The notes under the pieces were generated by a model. It made no database searches. It had not been told where the DNA came from and worked only from the letters and a program-made list of their open reading frames with translations. From NCBI RefSeq assembly GCF_014836885.1, contig NZ_JACSPY010000009.1, positions 52,395-116,394 of the forward strand: DNA of 64,000 nt, in the 5' to 3' direction. The DNA comes from Brevibacterium gallinarum (GTDB lineage Bacteria > Actinomycetota > Actinomycetes > Actinomycetales > Brevibacteriaceae). A program made the position numbers and the translations under genes. Below, piece by piece: positions 44,434 through 53,514 of this stretch (the stretch's first letter is position 1; every line of letters begins with the position of its first letter).

Positions 44434-45279
44434 ATGAGTTCACAGACCCAGACGGCCGGCACTGGTGAGACCAAGACGAAGCTGCACACCACGCAGATCG
44501 GCAGCGGCAGCGCGGATACCGAGAAGATCGTCTTCCTCCACGGCCTGTTCGGCCGCGGCAAGAACTTCACCTCGATCGCCAAGGGCCTCGAGCCTGAGTG
44601 CACGAGCCTGCTCGTCGACCTGCCCAACCACGGACAGTCGCCGTGGACCGAGGAGTTCGACTACGTCGAGATGGCCGATGCTGTCGCCGAGGAGCTCGTC
44701 GCCTTCGGTGCCGAAAAGTCACCTGTCGGTGTGGTGGGGCATTCGATGGGCGGCAAAGTCGCGATGATGCTCGCCCTGCGCCACCCCCAGCTGGTCGACC
44801 GCCTCGTCGTCGAGGACATCTCGCCGGTCAGCAGCGCAGACTCCTCACACGATGCCGGCAGCGGCTTCTCCCACCTGCTCAACACCCTGCGCGCCCTCGA
44901 TCTCGCAAGCGTCGACTCCCGCAGCGAGGCTGATGAGAAACTCGCCGCCGACATTCCCGATGACCGTGTGCGCGGCTTCCTGCTGCAGAATCTGCGGCCC
45001 GGCGATGACGGCTACTACTGGGAGCCGAATCTCGACCTGCTGTGCCGCTTCCTGTCGAGCATCGGCGACTTCCCCGACACAGACGGCGAGACCTACGACC
45101 GGCTCGTCCTCTGGGTCGCCGGAGAGAAGTCCGACTACATCAAACCGGAATACACCCCGGCGATGCGCGCGCTGTTCCCGCGCATGCTCAAGGTCACCAT
45201 CAAGGGCGCCGGGCACTGGATCCACTCGGAGAAGTCCCAGGAGTTCCTCGCCGCGCTGCGGCGCTTCTTCATCTCATAA
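44434..45279 (+). CDS. alpha/beta fold hydrolase (YbfF-like esterase)
   Basis: 281 residues. VFLHGLFGRGKNFTSIAK (HG oxyanion), LPNHGQSPW, and GVVGHSMGGKVAMMLALRHP (nucleophile Ser in GHSMGG), with the base His in IKGAGHWIHSEKSQEFL. Closest in pattern to YbfF/abhydrolase 11 esterases; substrate unknown. Leaderless: TAGACT (44421-44426) 7 nt before ATG. Confidence 0.9.
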   Translation: MSSQTQTAGTGETKTKLHTTQIGSGSADTEKIVFLHGLFGRGKNFTSIAKGLEPECTSLLVDLPNHGQSPWTEEFDYVEMADAVAEELVAFGAEKSPVGVVGHSMGGKVAMMLALRHPQLVDRLVVEDISPVSSADSSHDAGSGFSHLLNTLRALDLASVDSRSEADEKLAADIPDDRVRGFLLQNLRPGDDGYYWEPNLDLLCRFLSSIGDFPDTDGETYDRLVLWVAGEKSDYIKPEYTPAMRALFPRMLKVTIKGAGHWIHSEKSQEFLAALRRFFIS

Positions 45280-45331
45280 GCGTCGCCGCACGTGAGCCGC
45301 AAGGCGGTCGCGCGCTGGTAGTTTTGGTGTC

Positions 45332-46747
45332 ATGCATGATGACCAGCCGGGCTACCCGGACCCCACCCGTTCCCCACATCCCCAGCCACACCCCGCCTCC
45401 GGCCCTGAGACGGGCCGCAGCCCGGGCCACGACATCGCACCCACAGCACCGGCAGCTCCTGCCGACCAGCCCACGCCAGCCGGCGCTCCGTACGCTGCAG
45501 CGGATCTGCCCGCCGCCGTGCCGTCTGCCGTGGAGCGCGGTCAGACGCATTCGGAGTTCTACCGTCTGCCGGGCAACCGCTGGTGGAAGGGCGTCATCAC
45601 GATCGTCGCGCTGCTCATCACGATGCTGGTCGCCTCGTTCGCCTTCACCCTCATCGCCGGCATCATCGATATGGCCACCGGCCAGCTCGATCTCGACGCG
45701 GTGATGGAGGGCCAGATCGGCATGTCGCCGCTCATGCTGCTGGCCACCAACCTCTCACTCATCGTCCTCGCCGTCCTCGCGCTCATCTTCCACCGCTACC
45801 TGTTCCGGCAGCGCGTCGGCTTCCTCAACTCGGTGGCCGGCCGGTTCCGCTGGAGGTGGCTTCTGTGGAGCCTCATCCCCATCGGCATCGGCTTCGCCAT
45901 CTACATCACTCTGCTCGTCGTCAGCAGCGACTGGGATGCCTACGACCCGTTGCCGGTCGGCATGACGATCTTCTACCTTGCCGTCGTCCTGCTCACCACC
46001 CCGTTCCAGGCCGCCGCCGAGGAGTACGTCTTCCGCGGCGTCATCCAGCGCATCGCCGGCTCCTGGGTGCGCGGGCCCATCCCGTCGCTCATCCTCGGCA
46101 CCGCCGTCAGCTCCGTGCTCTTCGCCGCAGCCCACCTGGCCGGCGACCCGTGGCTGATCCTGTACTACTGGCTGTTCGGCGTATTCCTCTCCCTGCTGGC
46201 CCACTACAGCGGCGGCCTGGAGGCACCGATCGTCATCCACGCGATCAACAACGTCGCCCTGTTCGTCACCGCGACCTTCAGCGGTGAGATCGCCCAGGAG
46301 ATCGACCGCTCGGCCGGTGCCGGCGGGCCGTTCATGCTCATCCCGGTCGCTGCGATCCTCGTCATCTCCGCCGCGGCGATCGTCCTCGCCCGAGTGCGCA
46401 GGGTCCAGATGTACGGGGTGGCCGAGGAGATCCCGCGCCGCGGCGCGGTGGCTTCCGGTGCCCCGGCACAGCAGTGGGGTGCAGAGGCCCCGCCGCCGCA
46501 CGATCACGACGCGCGTGCCGATGCCGCAGTGCAGCCCGTTCCCGAGGCGGGGGAGCCGCAGCACTTCGGCACCGGCTGGCACGGCGGGAACTCCGGACAG
46601 CCCGACCCCACCCAGACTGGTCCCACACAGCCGAGTCCCGGACAACCAGGTCCCGGACAGCCGGGTCAGCGCCCCGGCCAGCAGCCTGGTCAGCAGCCAG
46701 GTCAGGGCCCCGGCCAGCAGCCGCCCGACCGGCCGGACCAGCGGTGA
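45332..46747 (+). CDS. CPBP family intramembrane endopeptidase with Gly/Pro/Gln tail
   Basis: 471 residues. An N-terminal Pro-rich cytoplasmic part (about 85 residues), eight membrane segments with the CPBP motifs AAEEYVFRGVIQ, LFAAAHLAG and VIHAINNVALF, then a 110-residue disordered tail with many PGQ units (PGQPGPGQPGQ class). The tail may be a protein-binding element. TAGTTT 7 nt before the ATG, leaderless-like. Shares a bidirectional terminator with the HhH-GPD gene. Confidence 0.9.
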   Translation: MHDDQPGYPDPTRSPHPQPHPASGPETGRSPGHDIAPTAPAAPADQPTPAGAPYAAADLPAAVPSAVERGQTHSEFYRLPGNRWWKGVITIVALLITMLVASFAFTLIAGIIDMATGQLDLDAVMEGQIGMSPLMLLATNLSLIVLAVLALIFHRYLFRQRVGFLNSVAGRFRWRWLLWSLIPIGIGFAIYITLLVVSSDWDAYDPLPVGMTIFYLAVVLLTTPFQAAAEEYVFRGVIQRIAGSWVRGPIPSLILGTAVSSVLFAAAHLAGDPWLILYYWLFGVFLSLLAHYSGGLEAPIVIHAINNVALFVTATFSGEIAQEIDRSAGAGGPFMLIPVAAILVISAAAIVLARVRRVQMYGVAEEIPRRGAVASGAPAQQWGAEAPPPHDHDARADAAVQPVPEAGEPQHFGTGWHGGNSGQPDPTQTGPTQPSPGQPGPGQPGQRPGQQPGQQPGQGPGQQPPDRPDQR

Positions 46748-46753
46748 CAGCGA

Positions 46754-46787
46754 CAGCGGCCGGGATCCGATCGGATCCCGGCCGCTG
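46754..46787. terminator. bidirectional palindromic terminator
   Basis: A perfect 34-nt palindrome: CAGCGGCCGGGATCCGA and its exact complement. It lies between convergent genes (CPBP and HhH-GPD). Confidence 0.8.
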
Positions 46788-46819
46788 CATGTCGCACGCC
46801 CGCCCAGCGCGGCCGCCCA

Positions 46820-47404
46820 TCACTTCTGCTGCTTGGCTGCCTTCGCCTGCGCCTTGCGGGCCTTCTTGTTCTCACGCACCTGCTGCAGCGTCTCATCATC
46901 GACGATGTCAGCAGCGGAGATGAGCGCATCGGCATCGCCGTACTCACCGGCAGCCTCACGCCAGCCCCCAGCCTGCAGATCGAACTGCTTGCCCAGCAGC
47001 GCTAGGAAGATCTTCGCCTTCTGATCGCCGAAGCCCGGCAGCTTCTTCAGCCGCTTGAGCACCTCGGGCCCGTCCGGGTCACCCTCAGTCCACAGCGCCT
47101 CGGTCTTCCCGTCATAGTCGTTGCAGATCGTCGCGGCGAGCTTCTGCACCCGCTCAGCCATCGACTTCGGGAACCGGTGGACCGCCGGCTTCTGCCGGAA
47201 CGCCTCCAGGAACTCCTCGGGATCGGTCTTCGCCACCAGCTCAGGGGAGTAGCCGCCGAGGCGCTCGGCCAGCTTGGCCGGGCCTGCGAAAGCGGACTCC
47301 ATAGTGACCTGCTGGTCAAGCAGCATGCCGGTGAGCAGAGCGAAGGGATTCTCAGCCAGCAGCTTGTCAGCGGCCGGTTCAGTCGCCAGATACAGAGTCG
47401 TCAT
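46820..47404 (-). CDS. HhH-GPD family DNA-glycosylase-like protein
   Basis: 194 residues. FALLTGMLLDQQVTMESAFAGP and RLKKLPGFGDQKAKIFLALLGK (the helix-hairpin-helix) fit the family of short HhH-GPD proteins typical of actinobacteria. Neither the catalytic Lys nor the FeS cysteines of endonuclease III are evident, so the repair activity is unproven. C-terminal Lys/Ala/Gln-rich tail. CACAAT 6 nt before the ATG suggests a leaderless mRNA. Confidence 0.85.
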   Translation of the reverse strand: MTTLYLATEPAADKLLAENPFALLTGMLLDQQVTMESAFAGPAKLAERLGGYSPELVAKTDPEEFLEAFRQKPAVHRFPKSMAERVQKLAATICNDYDGKTEALWTEGDPDGPEVLKRLKKLPGFGDQKAKIFLALLGKQFDLQAGGWREAAGEYGDADALISAADIVDDETLQQVRENKKARKAQAKAAKQQK

Positions 47405-47466
47405 GCCCCCATTGTGTCAGCTCTCGGGGTTCGGCTGCCTGGGTCAACCCTGCTAGCGTCTCACCC

Positions 47467-47907
47467 ATGACAGCGCATGCGTTCTCCCGCAGCAGCGGTA
47501 GTGCGACCTGCCCATGCGGCGGCCTGCCGAAAGGCGCCGCCTTCCGCGACTGCTGCCAGCCCGCCCTGAACCTGCAGACCTGGCCCGTCACCGCCGAGGC
47601 GCTCATGCGCTCACGTTACTGCGCATTCGCCACCGGCAACGGCGATCACCTGTTCCGCACCTGGGATCCGCGCACCCGCCCAGCCGACACCACCCCGCCG
47701 GTCGCTGACTGGGTGCGCCTGGAGATCCTGCGCACCGAGGCCGGGGGAGCAGACGACACCGAAGGCCTCGTCGAATTCCGCGCCCACTGCATCGAAGACC
47801 GCGAAAAGCACATCATCCACGAGGTCTCCACCTTCGCCAAGCGCGCTGGCCGCTGGGTCTACGTCGACGCCCTTGAAGCCTCCGGCCAGCCGGCGGGGTC
47901 GCGATGA
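47467..47907 (+). CDS. YchJ family (UPF0225) protein
   Basis: 146 residues. SATCPCGG and FRDCCQP form the N-terminal SEC-C-like CxC...CC zinc motif, followed by ALMRSRYCAFATGNGDHLFRTWDPRTRP and a C-terminal NTF2-like part. Function unknown. Leaderless: TAGCGT 7 nt before ATG. First gene of a run with the DUF1697, sulfurtransferase and SufE genes. Confidence 0.9.
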   Translation: MTAHAFSRSSGSATCPCGGLPKGAAFRDCCQPALNLQTWPVTAEALMRSRYCAFATGNGDHLFRTWDPRTRPADTTPPVADWVRLEILRTEAGGADDTEGLVEFRAHCIEDREKHIIHEVSTFAKRAGRWVYVDALEASGQPAGSR

Positions 47908-48443
47908 GCCAGCGCAGCGCGTTCTTTCTGCGCGGCATCAACGTCGGCGGACGCAACCGCGTGCCGATGTCCGAACTGCGCGCACTCGCCGGCCGCCTCG
48001 GCGCCGGAGACATCGCCACCCACCTGGCCAGCGGCAACCTCGTGTGCACCCCGCCCGAGGCGCCGGCCGCCTTCACCGTCCGCCTCGCCGCAGCCCTGGA
48101 GGAGACGTACGGATTCGCCGTCCCGGTGCTCGCCCGCACCGCAGCCGAACTCGCAGCGATCCTCGCTGAGGATCCCTTCGCCGGCATCGCCGATGATCCC
48201 AGCTCGGAACTCGTCTACCTCTTCGCCGCACCCGTCGCTGCATCCGCCCGCTGCGAGCTGCCGCTCACCGGCGGGGAACAGGCCGCCTGGGCAGCCGGTC
48301 ACGTGCGGGTCTGGCACGATCGCGGAGTGCACGGCTCGAAGGTCTCCCACAGCCTGCTCGAAGGCCGTCTGGGCATCACCGTCACCGCCCGCAACGTCCG
48401 CACCCTGGCAGCCGTCTCGGCACTGTGCGGCCAAGCGGAATAG
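47904..48443 (+). CDS. DUF1697 family protein
   Basis: 179 residues. FFLRGINVGGRNRVPMSELRAL, HLASGNLVC and the late RVWHDRGVHGSKVSH are the DUF1697 signature (RGINVGG, SGN, shorter S(K/R)xS motif). Biochemical role unknown. ATGA overlap with the preceding YchJ gene. Confidence 0.9.
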   Translation: MSQRSAFFLRGINVGGRNRVPMSELRALAGRLGAGDIATHLASGNLVCTPPEAPAAFTVRLAAALEETYGFAVPVLARTAAELAAILAEDPFAGIADDPSSELVYLFAAPVAASARCELPLTGGEQAAWAAGHVRVWHDRGVHGSKVSHSLLEGRLGITVTARNVRTLAAVSALCGQAE

Positions 48444-48496
48444 GATGGGCAGGCGTGCCGTTACGCACTTAAGAAGCCACACCCCATGGAGGTTCA

Positions 48497-49405
48497 GTGA
48501 CACAGCGCCCCGCGGCCGACCCGAATGAGAAGTTCAGCGACTACGCCCACGGTGAGAAGCTCGTGAGCACCGCCTGGGTCGCCGAGCACCTCGGCGACGA
48601 CGGACTCGTCATCGTCGAAAGCGACGAGGACGTCCTGCTCTACGAGACCGGCCACATCCCCGGAGCCGTCAAGGTCGACTGGCACACCGAGCTCAACGAC
48701 CCCGTCACCCGCGACTACCTCGACGGCGAGGGCTTCGCCGCCCTCATGTCGAAGAAGGGCATCAGGCGCGAGGACACCGTCGTCATCTACGGCGACAAAT
48801 CCAACTGGTGGGCCGCCTACGCCCTGTGGGTCTTCGAGCTCTTCGGCCACCCTGACGTGCGTCTGATGGACGGCGGGCGCGCCGCCTGGATCGCCGCCGG
48901 CGGTGAGATGACGACTGACGTCCCCAAGCGCGAGACCACCGACTACCCGGTCGTCGACCGCGTCGACGACGCCAGCCGCGCCTTCATGACCGACGTGCTC
49001 GACCACCTCGGCAAGCCGCTCATCGACGTCCGCTCCCCAGAGGAGTACACGGGCGCACGCACCCACATGCCCGACTACCCCGAAGAGGGCGCCCTGCGCG
49101 GAGGGCACATCCCGACCGCCGCCTCGGTGCCGTGGGCGCGGGCGGCCAACGACGACGGCACCTTCCGCTCCCGTGAGGAACTCGAGGCGATCTACACCGA
49201 TGAGGTCGGCCTCGACCATGCCGATGACATCATCGCCTACTGCCGGATCGGCGAGCGCTCCAGCCACACCTGGTTCGTGCTGCGCTACCTGCTCGGCTAT
49301 GAGTCGGTGCGCAACTACGACGGCTCGTGGACCGAATGGGGCAATGCCGTGCGCGTCCCGATCGTCAAGGGCGAAGACCGCGGGGAGGTGCCCGGAGGCG
49401 CATGA
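48497..49405 (+). CDS. sseA: thiosulfate/3-mercaptopyruvate sulfurtransferase (two-domain rhodanese)
   Basis: 302 residues, two rhodanese domains. The first (about 20-145) is inactive and has [15 protein letters not shown]; the second holds the active-site loop [13 protein letters not shown] with the persulfide-forming Cys near residue 250 and [15 protein letters not shown] is the actinobacterial thiosulfate-type (CysA) loop. GTG start with GGAGG 4 nt upstream. ATGA overlap with sufE suggests that it feeds sulfur to the next protein. Confidence 0.93.
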   Translation: MTQRPAADPNEKFSDYAHGEKLVSTAWVAEHLGDDGLVIVESDEDVLLYETGHIPGAVKVDWHTELNDPVTRDYLDGEGFAALMSKKGIRREDTVVIYGDKSNWWAAYALWVFELFGHPDVRLMDGGRAAWIAAGGEMTTDVPKRETTDYPVVDRVDDASRAFMTDVLDHLGKPLIDVRSPEEYTGARTHMPDYPEEGALRGGHIPTAASVPWARAANDDGTFRSREELEAIYTDEVGLDHADDIIAYCRIGERSSHTWFVLRYLLGYESVRNYDGSWTEWGNAVRVPIVKGEDRGEVPGGA

Positions 49406-49875
49406 GCGAGAGCCTTCCTGAGTCGCTGCAGGAGATCATCGATGACTTCGCAGCCCTGGCCGAACCGGACAAGCTGCAGCTGCTGCTCGAATTCAGCAAT
49501 GAGCTGCCCGGCCTGCCTGAGCGCTACGCCGATCACCCCGAACTGCTCGAACCGGTCCCGGAATGCCAGTCGCCGATCTTCCTCGTCACCGAAGTCGGCG
49601 ACGGTGAGCAGGCTGGCACCGCGGTACTGGCTGGCCAGGATGCTGAGGTGCGGCTGTTCTTCTCCGCCCCGCCCGAAGCGCCGACGACCCGCGGGTTCGC
49701 AGGGATCCTGCACGAGGGCCTCAACGGGCTGAGCGCCAGGGAGATCCTCGACGTGCCCTCTGACCTTGCGCTCAAGCTGTCTCTCAACGACTCCGTCAGC
49801 CCGCTGCGGCTGCGCGGCATGTCCGGCATGCTCGCCCGCATCCAGCGTCAGGTCAAGGAGAAGGCCCTCGGCTGA
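49402..49875 (+). CDS. sufE: SufE family protein
   Basis: 157 residues. [24 protein letters not shown] contains the SufE cysteine (PECQSP) that accepts persulfide sulfur, and [42 protein letters not shown] complete the fold. Usually partnered with SufS; here coupled to a rhodanese instead, which may be the sulfur donor. Confidence 0.92.
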   Translation: MSESLPESLQEIIDDFAALAEPDKLQLLLEFSNELPGLPERYADHPELLEPVPECQSPIFLVTEVGDGEQAGTAVLAGQDAEVRLFFSAPPEAPTTRGFAGILHEGLNGLSAREILDVPSDLALKLSLNDSVSPLRLRGMSGMLARIQRQVKEKALG

Positions 49876-49961
49876 AACCGGCACCGTCCGGCCGAGGGTC
49901 TGATGCCGGCAGGTGGGGGGCCTGATGCCCGCAGGCAGGCGCACTCGCCTGAGCCCGCGCC

Positions 49962-51577
49962 TCAGCCCAGCAGCGCGCGCAGCGTGATGACGCCGATCGA
50001 GCCGATGAGCGCAGCTGCCGGCAGCGTGATGACCCAGGCCAGGGCGATCGGCTTCATGAGGTTCCAGTTCGCCGCCCGGTTGACCAGCCCGACACCGAGC
50101 ACCGCGCCGATGAGGATGTGCGTCGAAGACACCGGCAGGCCGAGTACCGAGGCGCCCATGACGACACCGGCGGCTGCGAGCTCAGCGGCGAACCCGGAGG
50201 CCGGGTGCATCTTCGTCAGGCCCGTGCCGACCGTCTGGATGACCTTGCGGCCGACGAACCACAGCCCGGCGACGAGCGCGACACCGGCGGTGACCATGAT
50301 CGCCGCCGGCACCGCCGACTCCTCACTCACCGACTGCGTCTTGAGCACATCGATGATCGCGGCGAACGGGCCGACGGCATTGGCGATGTCGTTCGAGCCG
50401 TGCGAGAACGCGAACGCCGAGGCGGTGAACACCTGCATCCAGCTGAAGAGCAGGAACGTCGAGCGCGACAGGTCGTGGTGGCGCAGCGTCTTGGCGAAGA
50501 TGAACACCGCCATCCACACCGAGGCGCCGATCATGCCGAGGATGAGGAAGTTCCCAACCCCGTCAAGGGACAGGTCGAGGTTCTTCAGCCCCTTGAACAG
50601 CAGCATCGAGCCGATGACGATCGACCCGCCGGCGGCCAGCAGCGGCACCCACACCTGCAGCGCCCGGTGCGAGTTGACCTCATCGGCCTCCTGCTGCAGG
50701 TCGTACAGCTCCCGGTAGTAGTCGGATTCGAGGTCCTCGCGGGAGAAGTCCGGCAGATTCACCTGCGCAGCATCACGGGCCATGACGTTGGTGGAGGCGA
50801 TCTGCTACAGTTCGGTCAGCCGCTCGAAGGACTGCTTGTGCCGGGTGCGCAGCTCAGCCCGGTTCACGCGCAGCTGGCGCAGTCTCTCATCGGCTTCCTC
50901 GTGTAGACGAGGATGTGCTTCTTGATTCGGCCGAAGAGGACATAGGCGACGATTCCGCCGAGCACCGGGGAGAGCACCCACGAGATCGCGATCTGGCCGA
51001 TCTGTCCCCACTGCACCATCTCCATCCCGCCGGTGCCGGTGACGATGCCGAGAGTCACCGCCGCACCGACGATCCCGCCGATGATCGAGTGCGTCGTCGA
51101 GACCGGCCAGCCCATCCGGGTGGCCACCAGCAGCCAGACAGCCGCACCGAGCAGTGCCGACATCATGATGAACACGAAGTCCATCGGATCAACAGCCATC
51201 CCGCCGAGGTCGACAATGCCCGAGCGCACCGTATCGGTGACATCACCGCCGGCGAGCACCGCACCGGAGACCTCGAAGACGGCGGCGACCATGAGCGCCT
51301 GCTTCATCGTCAGGGTCCCGGCACCGACACTCGTGCCGAAGGAGTTGGCGACGTCGTTGCCGCCGATGTTGAAGGCCATGAACATGCCGACGATGATCGT
51401 GGTGATGAGCACAAGGCGGAACTGGGTCTGGCCGACATAGCCTCAAGACCAGAATGTGAAGCCGATGAACGCTGCCGCCAGCAGCAGACCGAACCAGGTG
51501 TGTCACCACTTGTCGGGGCCGAGAAAACCTCGCGTCACCGGAGAATGTGCGCTGCGGGTCATCGTATCGTCTGCCAT
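49962..51577 (-). pseudogene. PiT-family inorganic phosphate transporter, decayed
   Basis: All parts of a PiT permease are present in order: N-terminal cytosolic start at ATG 51577, [35 protein letters not shown], a helical linker, then [14 protein letters not shown] and [14 protein letters not shown], ending at 49962. The frame is broken by TGA at 51503-51505 and 51443-51445 (both at apparent Trp positions), by a one-base shift near 50905, and by TAG at 50805-50807 (a Gln position in FERLTEL-QIAS). All three nonsense changes are G:C to A:T. No functional transporter can be made. Confidence 0.9.
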
Positions 51578-51711
51578 GATTCCTCCAGACACATAAGCGC
51601 TTGCTTTCACTGGATTGTCGGCACAGCACATGGCCTGCGGCTGAATTCCAGAGGAGTTCTGGGCATACTCTCGCCGTTCCCGAGGCACCGGGCACCGGCC
51701 CAGCACGCGGA

Positions 51712-51730
51712 TGAGGTTGTCCTAACTACC
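51712..51730. promoter_or_regulatory. probable IdeR/DtxR iron box
   Basis: TGAGGTTGTCCTAACTACC matches about 13 of 19 positions of the actinobacterial TTAGGTTAGSCTAACCTAA box, including both AGGTT and CTAAC cores. It lies upstream of a siderophore-interacting protein, next to TAGGGT (51738-51743), a plausible -10. Confidence 0.6.
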
Positions 51731-51795
51731 GGTGGGGTAGGGTGGGCCGTGGCCGCACCCGGCCAGATCCCCGCAAGCGAAAGGCAGGCTGCGCA

Positions 51796-52629
51796 ATGGC
51801 GCCAGCGAAGAAGCGCACCCTGCGCCACGGCACCGTCACCGCCCGGCGGTGGCTCTCCGATGAGCTCGTCCGCCTCACCGTCACCAGCAGTGATCTCACC
51901 GGCCTCGACCTGCCGTACACCGACCACTACATCAAGCTGCTCTTCCCGCCCGCCGGCGCTGAGTACGCCTGGCCCGACGACGCAGCCGAGGTGCTCGAAG
52001 ACCGCACCCGGCCCGATGCACCGGTCACCCGCACCTACACCCTGCGCCGTGTTGACACGGAGACCGGGGAGGCGGAGATCGACTTCGTCATCCACGGTGA
52101 AGAGGGACTCGCCGGCCCCTGGGCCCGCGACGCTGAAGAGGGTGACCGGTTCGCCTTCTTCGGCCCCGGCGGCGCCTGGGCCCCACCAGCCGGGGTGCAC
52201 ATCGTGCTCGCCGGCGATGAGTCCGCAGCCCCAGCGATCGCCGCCGCCCTCGATGCCCTGCCAGCCGGCACCTCGGCGACGGCGTTCATCGAGATCGCCC
52301 ACCAGCGTGCCCGCTTCGAGATGCCCGAACCCGAAGGCGCGACACTGCAGTGGGTCGCCCGCGACGGTGCGACACCGGGCACCGCGCTTGCCGCTGCCGT
52401 GCGCGACTTCACCCCGCCTGCAGGCGAGGTCGCCTATTTCATCCACGGCGTCGCCGAGATGATCAAAGATCTGCGCCGGTTCCTCTTCGTCGAACAGGGA
52501 GTGGAGAAGTCTGCCGCCTCGATCTCGGGTTACTGGCGGCTGGGTATGACCGAGGACGAATGGCAGTCCTCCAAGCGCGAGTTCGTCGCCGAGATGGAGG
52601 CCAGCGAACAGGCCGCCGCCGGCAGCTGA
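51796..52629 (+). CDS. siderophore-interacting protein (SIP, FAD-dependent ferric reductase)
   Basis: 277 residues. The FAD-binding domain has YTDHYIKLLFP and TRTYTLRRV (RxYT flavin motif), DFVIHGEEGLAGPWA, and GDRFAFFGPGGAW; the second half (LAGDESAAPAIAAAL, GYWRLGMTEDEW) is the NAD(P)H domain. These enzymes release iron from imported ferric siderophores. ATG 51796 has AAAGGCAGG upstream. Repression by iron is likely from the upstream box. Confidence 0.93.
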   Translation: MAPAKKRTLRHGTVTARRWLSDELVRLTVTSSDLTGLDLPYTDHYIKLLFPPAGAEYAWPDDAAEVLEDRTRPDAPVTRTYTLRRVDTETGEAEIDFVIHGEEGLAGPWARDAEEGDRFAFFGPGGAWAPPAGVHIVLAGDESAAPAIAAALDALPAGTSATAFIEIAHQRARFEMPEPEGATLQWVARDGATPGTALAAAVRDFTPPAGEVAYFIHGVAEMIKDLRRFLFVEQGVEKSAASISGYWRLGMTEDEWQSSKREFVAEMEASEQAAAGS

Positions 52630-52685
52630 ATCCGGCGCCGGCGGCCGGGTGTGGCGCCGGTCATATAAGGCAGGGGCAACTGTTG

Positions 52686-52714
52686 TTGCACGGCGAACCG
52701 CGATAATGTATAGA
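52686..52714 (+). promoter_or_regulatory. promoter of the peroxiredoxin gene
   Basis: TTGCAC (52686-52691), 17-nt spacer, TATAGA (52709-52714), followed by a leader of about 30 nt with GAAAGG before the ATG. Confidence 0.6.
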
Positions 52715-52750
52715 CATATCCCCGTTGGTTCGCTGCAGAAAGGCAACGAC

Positions 52751-53413
52751 ATGTCCCTTCACCTTGGAGACACCGCCCCTGACTTCACCACCGAGACTTC
52801 GACGGGACCGGTCGCGTTCCACGACTGGGCCGGTGACGAGTGGGTGGTGTTCTTCTCCCACCCAGCCGACTTCACCCCCGTGTGCACCACTGAGCTCGGC
52901 CGTGTGGCCCAGCTGCAGGCCGAGTGGGACAAGCGCGGCGTCAAGCCGATCGCGCTCTCGGTCGACACGAACGAGGAGCACGCCCAGTGGATCCCCGACA
53001 TCAACGAGTACAACAACACCACCGTCGAGTACCCGATCATCGCCGACCCGGACAAGAAGGTCGCCGAGCTGTACGACATGATCCACCCCGGTGAAGGCGA
53101 CACCTCCTCGGTGCGCTCGGTGTTCGTCATCGACCCGGACAAGAAGATCCGCCTGACGATGACCTACCCGAAGTCCACCGGCCGCAACTTCGACGAGATC
53201 CTGCGCGTCATCGACGCCCTGCAGGAAGCCGACCGCGGCGAATGCGCCACCGGCGTCGACTGGCAGCCCGGTGACAAGGTCATCGTGCCCCCGGAGGTTT
53301 CGACCGCTGAGGCCGAGGAGAAGTTCGACGACGTCGAGGAGCACTACTCCTACCTCCGCACCGCCCGCGTGAGAGCCGATGCCGCCGGCACCGGCGCTGT
53401 CGGCTGTGGCTGA
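52751..53413 (+). CDS. 1-Cys peroxiredoxin (PRDX6-like)
   Basis: 220 residues. GDTAPDFTTETSTGP, FFSHPADFTPVCTTELG with the peroxidatic Cys in PVCTTE near residue 47, RSVFVIDPDKKIRLTMTYPKSTGRNFDEILR and ATGVDWQPGDKVIVPP identify the Prx6 clade, which reduces peroxides in the cytoplasm. The start ATG 52751 has GAAAGG 8 nt upstream. An unusual Ala/Gly-rich end (GTGAVGCG) adds an extra Cys. Confidence 0.93.
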   Translation: MSLHLGDTAPDFTTETSTGPVAFHDWAGDEWVVFFSHPADFTPVCTTELGRVAQLQAEWDKRGVKPIALSVDTNEEHAQWIPDINEYNNTTVEYPIIADPDKKVAELYDMIHPGEGDTSSVRSVFVIDPDKKIRLTMTYPKSTGRNFDEILRVIDALQEADRGECATGVDWQPGDKVIVPPEVSTAEAEEKFDDVEEHYSYLRTARVRADAAGTGAVGCG

Positions 53414-53463
53414 CGCCCCGCAGCTGCAGTCCGGTGCACCCCGGTCACCGGCTGCCGGCTGAC

Positions 53464-53493
53464 CTGCGGCCCCGCCCACCGGCGGGGCCGCAG
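53464..53493. terminator. bidirectional hairpin terminator
   Basis: A perfect 13-bp stem CTGCGGCCCCGCC/GGCGGGGCCGCAG with loop CACC between the convergent peroxiredoxin and isoaspartate-methyltransferase-like genes. Confidence 0.78.
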
Positions 53494-53514
53494 TCGTGTG
53501 CGCACACCGGCCGC

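Noticed and set aside
51443..51505. UGA read as Trp or selenocysteine in the PiT gene
   Set aside because: Many other genes in the window end normally at TGA, there is no SECIS-like structure seen, and the same gene also has a frameshift and a TAG. Decay explains it better.
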